Assembly (NCBI GenBank): GCA_017991675.1
Contig: JAGOQB010000001.1
Span: 372,001-436,000, forward strand
Source of the DNA: Phenylobacterium sp.
GTDB lineage: Bacteria; Pseudomonadota; Alphaproteobacteria; Caulobacterales; Caulobacteraceae
Reading direction: 5' to 3'
Length of the DNA: 64,000 bases
Shown: positions 28,112-35,927 of the stretch, piece by piece
Layout of the letters: every line of letters begins with the position of its first letter
Numbering within the stretch: the stretch's first letter is position 1
Notes under the pieces: generated by a model
Told to the model about the DNA's origin: nothing
What the model saw: only the letters and a program-made list of their open reading frames with translations
Databases searched by the model: none
Program-made: the position numbers and the translations under genes

Positions 28112-29371
28112 CTAGGCATGAATGCGGACCGGCAGCGTCTCGTAGCCTTTCACGAAGCTGGAACGGACCCGGCGAGGTTCGCCGACGACCTCCACATACT
28201 TGAAGCGCTTGAGGATTTCCTCCCACACGATGCGCAACTGCATCTCGGCCAGGCGGTTGCCGACGCAGCGGTGGATGCCGAAGCCGAACGACAAGTGCTG
28301 GCGCGGCCGCTCGCGGTCGATGACGAAGGCGTCGGGGTTGGCGATCACCTCGTCGTCACGATTGCCCGAGACGTACCACATGACCACCTTGTCGCCCTTG
28401 CGGATCTGCTTGCCAGCCAGCTCGACGTCTTCCAGCGCCGTGCGACGCATGTGGGCGAGCGGGGTCTGCCAACGGATGATCTCCGAGACCATCGACGGGA
28501 TCAGCGCCGGGTTCGCCTTCAGCTTGTCGTACTGATCGGGGTTCTGGTTGAGCGCGAGCAGCCCGCCGCTGATCGAGTTGCGGGTGGTGTCGTTGCCGCC
28601 GACGATCAGCAGGATGACGTTGCCCAGGTACTCGTCCGGGGTCATGTTCCGCGTCGCCTCGCCGTGGGCGAGCATCGAGATCAGGTCTCCGGCCGGCGGG
28701 CGGTTGACCCGCTGGTTCCAGAGCTCGGTGAAGCTCGCCAGGCATTCCATCAGTTCGGCCTGGCGCGCCTCTTCGGTCTCGCAGATCCCCCCCGGCATCG
28801 GCAGGGCCGTCGCCACGTCCGACCACCGCGTCAGCCGCCGGCGATGCTCGAACGGATAGTCGAACAGCGTCGCCAGCATCTGGGTGGTCAATTCGATCGA
28901 CACCCGGTCGACCCAGTCGAAGGTCTCGCCGACCGGCAACTCGTCGAGGATGCGCCCTGCCCGCTCGCGGATGATCGGCTCCAGCACCTGCAGATTGGCG
29001 GGCGAGACCACCGGACTGACCGTCTTGCGCTGAACGTCGTGCTTCGGCGGATCCATGGCGATGAAGCTGGGCCGGCGCAGATCCGGCCGCGCGTCGCGGA
29101 TCGTGATGCCGCCCAGGGCGGCTTCCGACGAAAAGGTTCCGTGGTTGGTGTCCACGGCCATGATGTCGTTGAACTTCGTGACCGACCAATAGGGGCCGAA
29201 CTCGCTGTCCTTGCACCAGTGGACCGGGTCCTCGCGGCGCAGGCGTTCGAAGTAGGGCCAGTGGGTGTCGGTGCGGAACAGGTCAGGGTCGCCGGGATTG
29301 AACTCCTCCAGCGGCAAGGAATAGGCCCTGGCCTTGGCCTCGTCGGCCAGCTTCATGGCGCCGTCAGCCAT
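28112..29371 (-). CDS. Cytochrome P450, CYP153 (alkane omega-hydroxylase) type
   Basis: A 419-residue soluble P450. The heme-thiolate loop is FGFGIHRCVGNRLAEMQ, the I-helix is LIVGGNDTTRNS, and ExxR lies in SEIIRWQTPL. Long stretches match what I know of CYP153 alkane hydroxylases: FIAMDPPKHDVQRKTVSPVV, SIELTTQMLATLFDYPFE, RRTALEDVEL and VMWYVSGNRDDE. CYP153 enzymes hydroxylate the terminal carbon of medium-chain alkanes using a ferredoxin and reductase; neither partner is adjacent. The ATG at 29371 has GGGAGA upstream; longer in-frame starts lack support. Confidence 0.9.
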   Translation of the reverse strand: MADGAMKLADEAKARAYSLPLEEFNPGDPDLFRTDTHWPYFERLRREDPVHWCKDSEFGPYWSVTKFNDIMAVDTNHGTFSSEAALGGITIRDARPDLRRPSFIAMDPPKHDVQRKTVSPVVSPANLQVLEPIIRERAGRILDELPVGETFDWVDRVSIELTTQMLATLFDYPFEHRRRLTRWSDVATALPMPGGICETEEARQAELMECLASFTELWNQRVNRPPAGDLISMLAHGEATRNMTPDEYLGNVILLIVGGNDTTRNSISGGLLALNQNPDQYDKLKANPALIPSMVSEIIRWQTPLAHMRRTALEDVELAGKQIRKGDKVVMWYVSGNRDDEVIANPDAFVIDRERPRQHLSFGFGIHRCVGNRLAEMQLRIVWEEILKRFKYVEVVGEPRRVRSSFVKGYETLPVRIHA

Positions 29372-29478
29372 CGCGCGATCTCCCTGTGTGATCGACGCCT
29401 GGTCGCAGCTGCCGCCGACGCCGTTGGACCGATGAAAGCCCAATCCGCGCACCGCGACAACAACCCTTTGAATCCAAA

Positions 29479-29958
29479 CTAAGTTCGGTTTTCGGCCGCT
29501 TGCCGGGATTTCCAGATCGCATAGAGCGAGGGGCCGTCGCGCGCGACGGCCTGCTGGCGGACGTCGATCGCCTGGGCGTCCAACGGCCTGGCCATCTGCG
29601 CGTAGACCGCCGCGGTGGAGAGGCCGAACGGCTCGGCGTCGTCATTCGAGTAGCAGAAGCGCACCGCCGCCACCCCGGTCATGTGCATCGCCGCCAGGCA
29701 CATCGGACATGGCTGGCCGCTGGCGTAGATCACGCAGCCGTCGAGCCGCGGGGCCCCCAGCGCCAGCGCCGCCCTGCGCATCGCCGTCAGTTCGGCATGG
29801 GCGGTCGGATCCCCCGTCGCGCCGATCTCGTTGACGCCGGTGGCGATCACCTCGCCATCCTTGACCACCACCGCGCCGAACGGCCGCCCGCCGCCGTCGA
29901 GGACATTGGCCATCGCCAGGTCCACGGCCTGGGCCAGGAAGTCAGCCTCGGTCGGCAT
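29479..29958 (-). CDS. Nucleoside deaminase family enzyme, guanine-deaminase-like
   Basis: A 159-residue zinc-dependent cytidine-deaminase-fold protein. The zinc site is formed by the HAE of DPTAHAELTAMRRAAL and by ASGQPCPMCLAAM (PCxxC). The overall pattern, GGRPFGAVVVKDGEVIATGV followed by the late aromatic/acidic region (CYSNDDAEPFGLS), resembles the short Bacillus-type guanine deaminase. A related role on other purines cannot be excluded; it is less like TadA. The ATG at 29958 lies just inside the stop region of the upstream aldo/keto reductase gene (4-bp gap), so they are cotranscribed. Confidence 0.82.
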   Translation of the reverse strand: MPTEADFLAQAVDLAMANVLDGGGRPFGAVVVKDGEVIATGVNEIGATGDPTAHAELTAMRRAALALGAPRLDGCVIYASGQPCPMCLAAMHMTGVAAVRFCYSNDDAEPFGLSTAAVYAQMARPLDAQAIDVRQQAVARDGPSLYAIWKSRQAAENRT

Positions 29959-29962
29959 CGCG

Positions 29963-30943
29963 CTACTCCACACCTTGGGCGCGCCGGATCTGATCCATGA
30001 CCGCCGGCGACAGGGTGACGCCGGAGGCGCCCAGGTTCTCGATCAGGTGCGCCATGCGCGTCGTCCCGACCACCGCACAGGACACATGGGGATCGGCCAG
30101 CACATAGGCCAGCGCCGCCTGCGACGCCGACAGGCCGTCCAACCGCGCCAGGAAGCCGAACCGCGCCCCCTTGGCGATGTCGCCCCGGTGGTTCTTGAGC
30201 GCCCGCAGGGCGTACCAGACGTCGCGCGGCGCACGCAGGCGCAGGACCTGCCGATTGGCGTGCCCCATGGCCAGCGCCATCCCGGCCAGCACGCCCTTGC
30301 CCTGCTCCGCCGCCCGGGCGATCAACGCCGCCCGCTCCGGGCGCAGGACGTTGTAGTCGACCATCACGACGTCGAAGGCGGCCAGGTCGATGATGTGGTC
30401 GATCACCGCCGGGTCGAAGCTGTTGGCGCCGACCGCGCCGACCACCCCGCGCCGCTTCAGCCCCTCCAGCATCATCAGCATCTCGTCGTCGAGTTCAGCG
30501 ATCGCGGGGCCGTGCAGCTGCAGCAGCGGCAGGCGTTCCAGCCCAAGATTGCGCAGGCTCCGCTCGACGCTGGCGACGATCGCCTGCGGCCGGAAATCGC
30601 GCATGACCCGGCGGCCGTCGTGAAACGTGCCGGCCTTGGTGGCGACAACGACCCGCTCAAGGTTCCGGCCCTTCAGCGCCCGGCCCAGCCGCGGCTCGGC
30701 CTCACCGCCCGAATAGGCGGCCCCGGTGTCAAAGAAGGTGACCCCACGATCCAGGGCGGCATGCACGAGGTTCACCGCCTGCGGCTCGTCGAACGCCTTC
30801 TGTCCCCACCAGCTCGCGCAGCCGAGACCGATCTCGGACACGCTGAGGCCGGTGCGGCCAAGGGCGCGGGAGCGCACAGGATCGGCAAGGCTTGGCAAGG
30901 TCAGGTCCGGGACGGGGCCTAGAATTCGCGTTGGCGCGCGCAA
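29963..30943 (-). CDS. Aldo/keto reductase
   Basis: An approximately 326-residue NADPH-dependent TIM-barrel oxidoreductase. It shows LGRTGLSVSEIGLGCASWWG at the start of the fold, DRGVTFFDTGAAYSGGEAE (catalytic Asp and Tyr), the Lys in VVVATKAGTF, LLQLHGPAIAEL and the late CAVVGTTRMAHLIENL. It resembles L-fucose/galactose-dehydrogenase-like AKRs, but the substrate is not determinable. The start is uncertain: TTG at 30943 as listed or GTG at 30877, neither with a good ribosome site; the fold needs only the shorter form. Confidence 0.85.
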   Translation of the reverse strand: MRAPTRILGPVPDLTLPSLADPVRSRALGRTGLSVSEIGLGCASWWGQKAFDEPQAVNLVHAALDRGVTFFDTGAAYSGGEAEPRLGRALKGRNLERVVVATKAGTFHDGRRVMRDFRPQAIVASVERSLRNLGLERLPLLQLHGPAIAELDDEMLMMLEGLKRRGVVGAVGANSFDPAVIDHIIDLAAFDVVMVDYNVLRPERAALIARAAEQGKGVLAGMALAMGHANRQVLRLRAPRDVWYALRALKNHRGDIAKGARFGFLARLDGLSASQAALAYVLADPHVSCAVVGTTRMAHLIENLGASGVTLSPAVMDQIRRAQGVE

Positions 30944-31133
30944 CGCTTGCGTCAGTCACCGCGTGGGTAGCCGCTTCGACGCCCCGGACGCAAGCCCGGC
31001 GCCGCCGCGCCTCCCACTCGAAACCCGTCCGCCACAACGGCTCGCAGCACCGCCAAGCGGCCAACACGAACAGACATCACGAACAACACCTAAGTTATTC
31101 TTGATATCTATAGCGCAAATTCCCAATGCGTCA

Positions 31134-31158
31134 GGAATACCGAAACCAATATTTCGTT
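31134..31158 (+). promoter_or_regulatory. Candidate ECF/EcfG-type promoter
   Basis: GGAAT-N16-CGTT, one mismatch from the alphaproteobacterial EcfG consensus GGAAC-N16/17-CGTT. It lies in the AT-rich part of the 459-bp gap 30944-31402 that precedes the sigma-factor gene. That gap holds no convincing gene. The leader to the ATG at 31403 would be about 240 nt. Confidence 0.4.
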
Positions 31159-31402
31159 TTAACGCCTCTTAACAAGCCAGGCTATACAGGTCTGCTGACT
31201 GACACGTTTCTGACACCGTTGCGACGCTCACCTCAGGTCGAAACCCCACAACACCATCGCAGGCCTTGAATACGAAAACCGCAAAGAATTATAACAACGT
31301 TATTCGACACGGACGCTGCGGCCGACACACCACAGGTCGATAGGGGGAGGAAGCAAAGGACGGGGGCCCGCTGAGCCCCCGCGGCCAGGAGGGCTACCCC
31401 CG

Positions 31403-31960
31403 ATGCGCGACGTGTTTCCGGACGCCGTCATCGCCCTGATTCCGATGATGCGCGGCTATGCCATGAGTCTGACACGCTCCAGACCGGAGGCGGACGATCT
31501 GGTTCAGGACACCCTCGTGCGGGCCTGGAGGTTCCGCGCCGCCTACGAACCGGGAACCAACCTGAAGGCCTGGCTCTACAAGATCCTGCGCAACATCTTC
31601 TATTCGAACCATGCCCGTCGCCGCCTGGTGGTCCAGGACGCCGACGGCAAGCTGACGGCCCAGCTGTCCTGCACCCCGCAGCAGGAATGGCAGGTGGAGT
31701 TCAGCGACCTGCTGCGCTCGCTGGACCGCCTGACGCCGGACACCCGCGACGCCCTGCTGCTGATCGTCGTCGCCGGGCTGAGCTACGAGGAGGCCGCCGA
31801 GGTCTGCGGCTGCGCGACCGGCACCTTGAAGAGCCGCGTCAGCCGGGCCCGTGCCCGCCTGGCCGAACTGCTCGACTACGACCTGCCCGCCGCGCGCCGC
31901 CACCTCGCGCGCCGTCCCGCCGCCTCCCGGGGCGCAAATGAACTCCCGGGTCGGGCCTGA
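31403..31960 (+). CDS. ECF RNA polymerase sigma factor, EcfG-like
   Basis: A 185-residue sigma factor with region 2 (EADDLVQDTLVRAWRF, NLKAWLYKILRNIFYSNH) and region 4 (LSYEEAAEVCGCATGTLKSR then VSRARARLAELL). The wording of both regions is close to EcfG-group general-stress sigma factors. No NepR anti-sigma, PhyR or histidine kinase lies nearby, so it is probably a paralogue with other targets. GGAGG lies 11 bases before the ATG. The next gene on the same strand, 47 bp downstream, encodes the coiled-coil beta-barrel protein, which is the obvious candidate for its control. Confidence 0.88.
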   Translation: MRDVFPDAVIALIPMMRGYAMSLTRSRPEADDLVQDTLVRAWRFRAAYEPGTNLKAWLYKILRNIFYSNHARRRLVVQDADGKLTAQLSCTPQQEWQVEFSDLLRSLDRLTPDTRDALLLIVVAGLSYEEAAEVCGCATGTLKSRVSRARARLAELLDYDLPAARRHLARRPAASRGANELPGRA

Positions 31961-32007
31961 CGTTTAGTCGCCGGCTACGGGGATCTCCACAGTTCGGATC
32001 CGAGCAG

Positions 32008-33327
32008 ATGACCACAGCACCTTCCCGCTCCCTGCGCCGACTGGCGATCATCGGCGCCGCGATCGTCACGCTCGCCACCGCCGCCCCCGCCCGGGCCCAG
32101 GAGGATGTCTCGGCCAAGCTGGAGCGCATCGAGGCTTTGCTGCTCGACCAGTCCTCGCGGCTGTCCGCCCAGGAGCGCAAGCTCGCGCAGCAGGCCGCCC
32201 TCATCCAGCAGCAGGACCTAGAACTGCGGGCGCTGCGCGCGACACGGGACGAGGCCCTGTCGGAAATCCGCGCCGGCCGCTCGGCCGCGCCCCAGCAGGC
32301 CGCGCCGCTCAATCCGCCGCTGGGGCCGGCGCCGACGACGACGGCCGCCGCCGCCCCATTGCCGCCCCGGCCGGTGGGCCAGGCCCCGCCCGCGGCGACC
32401 ACCGAACAGAAGGCGCGCGAGGTCGCCGCCATCCCCGAACGCCTGGGCGTGCTGACGCCCGCGGGCCGCTTCGTGTTCGACCCGACCGTCGAGTATGTGC
32501 GCAGCAGCACCAACCGCCTGACCTTCCGGGGGGTCGAAATCGTGCCCGGGATAAACCTTGGCCTGATTGAGGCTGGCGACGCCGATCGCGATTCCGTCGT
32601 CGGCACGCTGGCGGCCCGCTATGGCCTGAGCAACCGGCTGGAGGTCGAGGCCCGCGTCCCCTACGTCTATCGCCACGACCGCATCACCACCGTCGCCGCA
32701 GCCGACCGCGCCGTCACCCGCACCATGGAACTGGACGCCAACGATCTCGGCGACGTCGAGGTGTCGGGGCGCTACCAGCTCAACAGCGGCGACAACGGCT
32801 GGCCGATCTTCGTCGCCGGCCTCCGGGTGAAGTCGGACACCGGCGTCGGCCCCTACGACGTCGACTTCGACGGCTTTGCGGTCGCCAAGGGCCTGGCGAC
32901 GGGCTCAGGCTTCTGGGCCACCGAGTTGGGGCTGACCATGCTCTATCCCAGCGATCCGGCGGTGATCTATGGCGGGGTCAGCTACCTGCACAACTTCGCC
33001 GGCTCGGTGGACAAGGCGGTCGGCAACAACATCTTCGTCGGCGAGGTGGATCCCGGCGACGGCGTCAACGCCAGCATCGGGTTCGGACTGGCCCTCAATC
33101 CGAAATTCTCGGTCTCGTTCGGCTACTCGCACCACTACATCTTCCCGACCGACACCGAGATCAACAACACCACACAGAGCTCCAACAGCCTCTCGATCGG
33201 CGCGCTGCAGATGAGCCTCTCCTACCGCCTGAACCGGCGCCTCACCCTGATCAACAGCTTCGAGTTCGGGGTGACCAGCGATGCGCCGGACATGCGTCTG
33301 ACGGTGCGCGCGCCCTATTCCTTCTGA
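32008..33327 (+). CDS. Outer-membrane beta-barrel protein with N-terminal coiled coil (FapF-like architecture)
   Basis: A 439-residue exported protein. After a signal peptide (residues 1-31, ending APARAQ) come three parts: a heptad-like coiled coil at about 33-80 (KLERIEALLLDQSSRLSAQE onward); a Pro/Ala-rich linker at about 88-135; and a long region of alternating polar/hydrophobic strands from 150 to the end, finishing in Phe (APYSF), as outer-membrane barrels do. Signal, coiled coil, linker and barrel is the layout of FapF, the Pseudomonas amyloid secretion channel. Some members of this class are mis-annotated as acetate kinase. The convergent C39 peptidase gene set supports an export role. 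Sequence homology to FapF is not shown. Confidence 0.68.
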   Translation: MTTAPSRSLRRLAIIGAAIVTLATAAPARAQEDVSAKLERIEALLLDQSSRLSAQERKLAQQAALIQQQDLELRALRATRDEALSEIRAGRSAAPQQAAPLNPPLGPAPTTTAAAAPLPPRPVGQAPPAATTEQKAREVAAIPERLGVLTPAGRFVFDPTVEYVRSSTNRLTFRGVEIVPGINLGLIEAGDADRDSVVGTLAARYGLSNRLEVEARVPYVYRHDRITTVAAADRAVTRTMELDANDLGDVEVSGRYQLNSGDNGWPIFVAGLRVKSDTGVGPYDVDFDGFAVAKGLATGSGFWATELGLTMLYPSDPAVIYGGVSYLHNFAGSVDKAVGNNIFVGEVDPGDGVNASIGFGLALNPKFSVSFGYSHHYIFPTDTEINNTTQSSNSLSIGALQMSLSYRLNRRLTLINSFEFGVTSDAPDMRLTVRAPYSF

Positions 33328-33339
33328 TGCCCCCTAATG

Positions 33340-33900
33340 TCAGGGGCGGGCTGCGTCGCGCAGCGCCGCGCCGACCGCCTCCATCATGCGCATATTGGCG
33401 CGTTCCTGCACGGCCGCCTGCTGGAACTGCGTCAGCTCGGGGATCGCCAGGTCGATCTGCACCTCCTGGCGGATGTCGCGATTGCTCGCCGTATTGACGA
33501 CGATGTTGGAGATGCGCGCCGCGCTCAGCTCGTGCAGCACGACGGTCGATCCGCCGTCTCCGGCCAGCGCCACTCCGGGCAGTTGCGCCGCGCCCTCCGA
33601 TAGCGTGACCTGACCGCCCTGCCCCTGGCTCGCAAGGGGCGGCGCCGATTGCGTCTGCGTGGCCCCGAGGTCGGTCCAGACCAGCTTGGTTTCCAGGACC
33701 AGGGCGCCGTCGACAAAGGTGCGCACCGACGCCCCGAACCCGACCTCCATCCCGGTCGGCAACCGCAGGCCGCCCCGCTCCGCCGCCAGCTCCTGATCGC
33801 TCAGCGCAGCGCCGCCGCCGACCGCCTGCTGCGCCGACGCGCCGCCGACGCCGATGACGAGGCTCACGATCAGCGCGGCGAGGATCGAGGCGTAGCGCAT
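33340..33900 (-). CDS. Exported protein with double-glycine motif, last gene of the C39 set
   Basis: A 186-residue exported protein (signal peptide 1-23, ending GGASAQ). Residues 33-44 read LSDQELAAERGG, which fits the double-glycine leader consensus LSxxELxxIxGG at every position except -4. A later motif, NIVVNTASNRDIRQ (residues 132-145), parallels NFVVNTGNNNNLQ in the 128-residue protein of the same set. The C-terminal 40 residues are helical and Gln-rich. It begins 4 bp after the C39 peptidase stop. No family is recognised; it may be a peptidase substrate or an assembly partner. Confidence 0.75.
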   Translation of the reverse strand: MRYASILAALIVSLVIGVGGASAQQAVGGGAALSDQELAAERGGLRLPTGMEVGFGASVRTFVDGALVLETKLVWTDLGATQTQSAPPLASQGQGGQVTLSEGAAQLPGVALAGDGGSTVVLHELSAARISNIVVNTASNRDIRQEVQIDLAIPELTQFQQAAVQERANMRMMEAVGAALRDAARP

Positions 33901-33904
33901 GGCG

Positions 33905-34627
33905 TCAGAACCCGGCTGCCGGCCGGTTCTCCCAGACCACCTGGTAGAGCGGCGGCAGCTGCATCGTGAGCGCGGCCAGGGACTCGTCGGTCAACGGCTG
34001 GCCGACCAGCGGCGTCGTGGCCGCCGCCCATTCATACGAGGTGTTGTACAGGCCGCGGCCCGGACCGGAGTGGATCCCGAAAATGATTCCGCTCCAGATA
34101 CTCTCGAACTCGGCCTGGCGGTAGGACTTGAGCCCCAGCGCCGGGTCGCCGACCAGGATGCGGCCCGCGCCTGCGCCCTTCACCACCACGAAGTGCTTGT
34201 AGGTCCCGACCGTGATCACCGCGATCGACGGCCACTTGGCGTGGACCAGGGCGTCCGCATCGATGCGGTAGCCGTCGGCCTTGTAGCCGCGCGCCTCCAG
34301 GTAGCGCTTCATGTCGAGCAGCGAGAAGCCCACCTTCTGGATCTTCGCCTGATCGCCTTCGGCGTACATCGCCTTGAAGATGTCGATCTCGGTGACGTCG
34401 ACGCCGTAGTGATAGCGCAGCAGCGTCGCCAGCGCGGCCGAGCCGCAGCTGTAGTCGTACTGCTGACGCACGACCGTTTGGAACGGCATGTCGCGAAAGG
34501 TCGTGACGCGATCGAGCGCATAGAGCGATCCGCCGTCCGAAAAGGCGATCTGCGCAGTCGCCGGGCTCGTCAGCGCCAGCGCGGCGGCGATCGCTGCGAC
34601 GGCCAATTGTCGACCCTGACGCGGCAT
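33905..34627 (-). CDS. Periplasmic C39-family cysteine peptidase (FapD-like)
   Basis: A 240-residue stand-alone C39 (double-glycine) peptidase. Signal peptide 1-26 (ALALTSPATAQ) predicts a periplasmic enzyme. Catalytic residues are visible: Cys61 in QQYDYSCGSAALATLL with the oxyanion Gln at about 56, His145 in GTYKHFVVVKG and Asp161 in VGDPALG. There is no ABC or membrane domain, unlike bacteriocin exporters; stand-alone C39 proteins of this type include FapD. The ATG at 34627 is preferred to the TTG at 34651, which overlaps the preceding gene. Two neighbouring exported proteins carry double-glycine motifs it could cleave. Confidence 0.88.
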   Translation of the reverse strand: MPRQGRQLAVAAIAAALALTSPATAQIAFSDGGSLYALDRVTTFRDMPFQTVVRQQYDYSCGSAALATLLRYHYGVDVTEIDIFKAMYAEGDQAKIQKVGFSLLDMKRYLEARGYKADGYRIDADALVHAKWPSIAVITVGTYKHFVVVKGAGAGRILVGDPALGLKSYRQAEFESIWSGIIFGIHSGPGRGLYNTSYEWAAATTPLVGQPLTDESLAALTMQLPPLYQVVWENRPAAGF

Positions 34628-34637
34628 GACGCTGCGC

Positions 34638-35024
34638 CTAGGGTCCGCCAAGGGTGGCGATATTGACGCTGATCACGCCCTGCAGGTTGTTGTTGTTGCC
34701 GGTGTTGACGACGAAGTTGCCGATCCCGGAATAGTCGCCGGTCGAGAAATCGACATTTCCCGTGGCGACCTGGTCGGCCGCGATCGATCCGGAGTTGCTG
34801 GCCGAAAGCTGCTGGTTCGACAGCGCTTCGACGACCACCCCCTGCCCGCCGCTGATGGCGCCGAGCTCGGTCTCGCCGATCGGCGCGGCCCTAAGCCCTT
34901 CCGGCGCGGCCGCCGCCTCTGCAGGCGCAGCGGGGCGCGCGGCCGGTGCATCCTCGGCCAGCGCGGAGCCTGCGGCTCCCATGACGACCAGACCAGCCAG
35001 CCCACCGAACTTCCACCTGGACAT
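34638..35024 (-). CDS. Exported Asn/Gly-rich protein with double-glycine motif
   Basis: A 128-residue exported protein: signal peptide 1-23 (ending GSALAE), an Ala/Pro-rich stretch at 28-42, then ETELGAISGG at 51-60, a textbook double-glycine processing site (Glu -8, Leu -7, Ile -4, Gly-Gly). Beyond it is a beta-prone region rich in Ser, Asn, Gly and Val, ending with GNFVVNTGNNNNLQ at 102-115. Cleavage would release a 68-residue peptide. Asn/Gly/Gln spacing of this kind recalls amyloid-subunit repeats (Fap, curli), but no family is confirmed. GGAGG precedes the ATG at 35024. Confidence 0.78.
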   Translation of the reverse strand: MSRWKFGGLAGLVVMGAAGSALAEDAPAARPAAPAEAAAAPEGLRAAPIGETELGAISGGQGVVVEALSNQQLSASNSGSIAADQVATGNVDFSTGDYSGIGNFVVNTGNNNNLQGVISVNIATLGGP

Positions 35025-35098
35025 CGCTCCCTCCAAATCGCCGAAGCCGCGGATGCGAGTACGGGCCGGCCTCCAGGCGGACGCCGGCCCGAGTACGC

Positions 35099-35641
35099 TT
35101 ACGGAGCGCCGAAGCTGATGTTGGCGTTCGCCGACAGCGACGTGGCGGCTTGGCCCAGCGAATTGATGCCGGAATTGACGTTGGCGGTCTGGATCCCGCC
35201 GAACGCTGCACCGTCAATCGACGCGCTACCGGTCGTGATGGCTCCCGTCGCGCCGTCCCCGCCCGTCACGTAGACCGGAGCCCCCGAAACTTCTCCGGCG
35301 AGCGTCTGCGTGGATTCCGCCGCGTAGGTCGAACTGGTCGAATTATCGGAATTGTCGGAGCTGTCCGAGTTATCCGAGTTATCCGAGTTGTTCGAATTGT
35401 CCGAGTTGTTCGAATTATCGGAATTGTCCGAATTGTCCGAGTTGTTCGAGTGATCGGAATTGTCGGAGTTGTCAGAGTTATTCGAATTGTCCGAGTTATT
35501 CGAACTGTCCGTGGTGTTCTGCGTCACCGTCGCCGACGAACCATTGTCGGTGGTCGTGTTGTCGACCTGCGCGATGGCCATGGTGCTCATGCCGAGGCCG
35601 ATCACCAACGCGGCGGCCGAAGTGAGAAGCTTGGATTTCAT
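35099..35641 (-). CDS. Exported Ser/Asp/Asn tandem-repeat protein
   Basis: A 180-residue exported protein and first gene of the C39 set. Signal peptide 1-24 (ending MAIAQ) is followed by a Thr/Asn-rich stretch; residues 46-101 are built of Asn-Ser-Asp/Asn-Ser-Asn triplets; then a Gly/Ala-rich beta-prone tail. The tail contains GIQTANVNSGINSLGQ (149-164), related in spacing to the terminal motifs of the two downstream proteins and to Fap-type repeats (N-x-N-x-G-x-N-x3-Q). It is very acidic and could bind calcium or act as a flexible spacer in a surface fibre. GGGAGG lies 8 bases before the ATG. Confidence 0.78.
   Translation of the reverse strand: MKSKLLTSAAALVIGLGMSTMAIAQVDNTTTDNGSSATVTQNTTDSSNNSDNSNNSDNSDNSDHSNNSDNSDNSDNSNNSDNSNNSDNSDNSDSSDNSDNSTSSTYAAESTQTLAGEVSGAPVYVTGGDGATGAITTGSASIDGAAFGGIQTANVNSGINSLGQAATSLSANANISFGAP
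35339..35506 (-). repeat. In-frame short tandem repeat (Asn-Ser-Asp/Asn units)
   Basis: About 168 bp of imperfect 9-bp units varying on TTATCCGAG / TTGTCCGAA / TTGTTCGAA (plus strand). All keep the reading frame, so slippage by whole units would alter only repeat length. Confidence 0.85.
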
Positions 35642-35779
35642 AAGGTCACCCTCCCAGGGTCGCTGATGTCTGGAGGCGCCTGTCCTCCGGCCGCCAGAAC
35701 CGGCGGGACATGGGGAGAGTTCGGATCACATGACCGTGAGCCCGATTTGTGAACCGCCTGCGGCTCCGACCGGGACATG

Positions 35780-35856
35780 TGGTGGGCGGCGAGGGGTTCG
35801 AACCCCCGACCCCCTGGGTGTAAACCAGGTGCTCTGACCAGCTGAGCTAGCCGCCC
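35780..35856 (-). tRNA. tRNA-Val (TAC)
   Basis: A 77-nt tRNA with encoded CCA. The acceptor stem GGGCGGC pairs with GCCGCCC, the anticodon loop TTTACAC gives TAC, and the T arm has GGTTCGAACC. It lies just beyond the hup terminator. Confidence 0.96.
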
Positions 35857-35865
35857 TCATAGAAT

Positions 35866-35903
35866 GCGAAAAAGGGCGACCTCCACGCCGGGAGGCCGCC
35901 CTT
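35866..35903 (-). terminator. Terminator of hup
   Basis: An imperfect 13-bp stem (35872-35884 with 35891-35903, one mismatch, 6-nt loop), followed on the minus strand by a run of five T. It lies 24 bp past the hup stop. Confidence 0.85.
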
Positions 35904-35927
35904 GAACGAAAACCGCTTGAACGGTTC

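Noticed and set aside
31155-31168. TTAA-N6-TTAA in the AT-rich gap as a CtrA site
   Set aside because: The CtrA consensus needs a 7-bp spacer (TTAA-N7-TTAA); here it is 6, so the support is too weak.
35339-35506. Short regular repeat considered as a CRISPR array
   Set aside because: Units are 9 bp, contiguous and in frame with a signal-peptide protein; no spacers and no cas genes.
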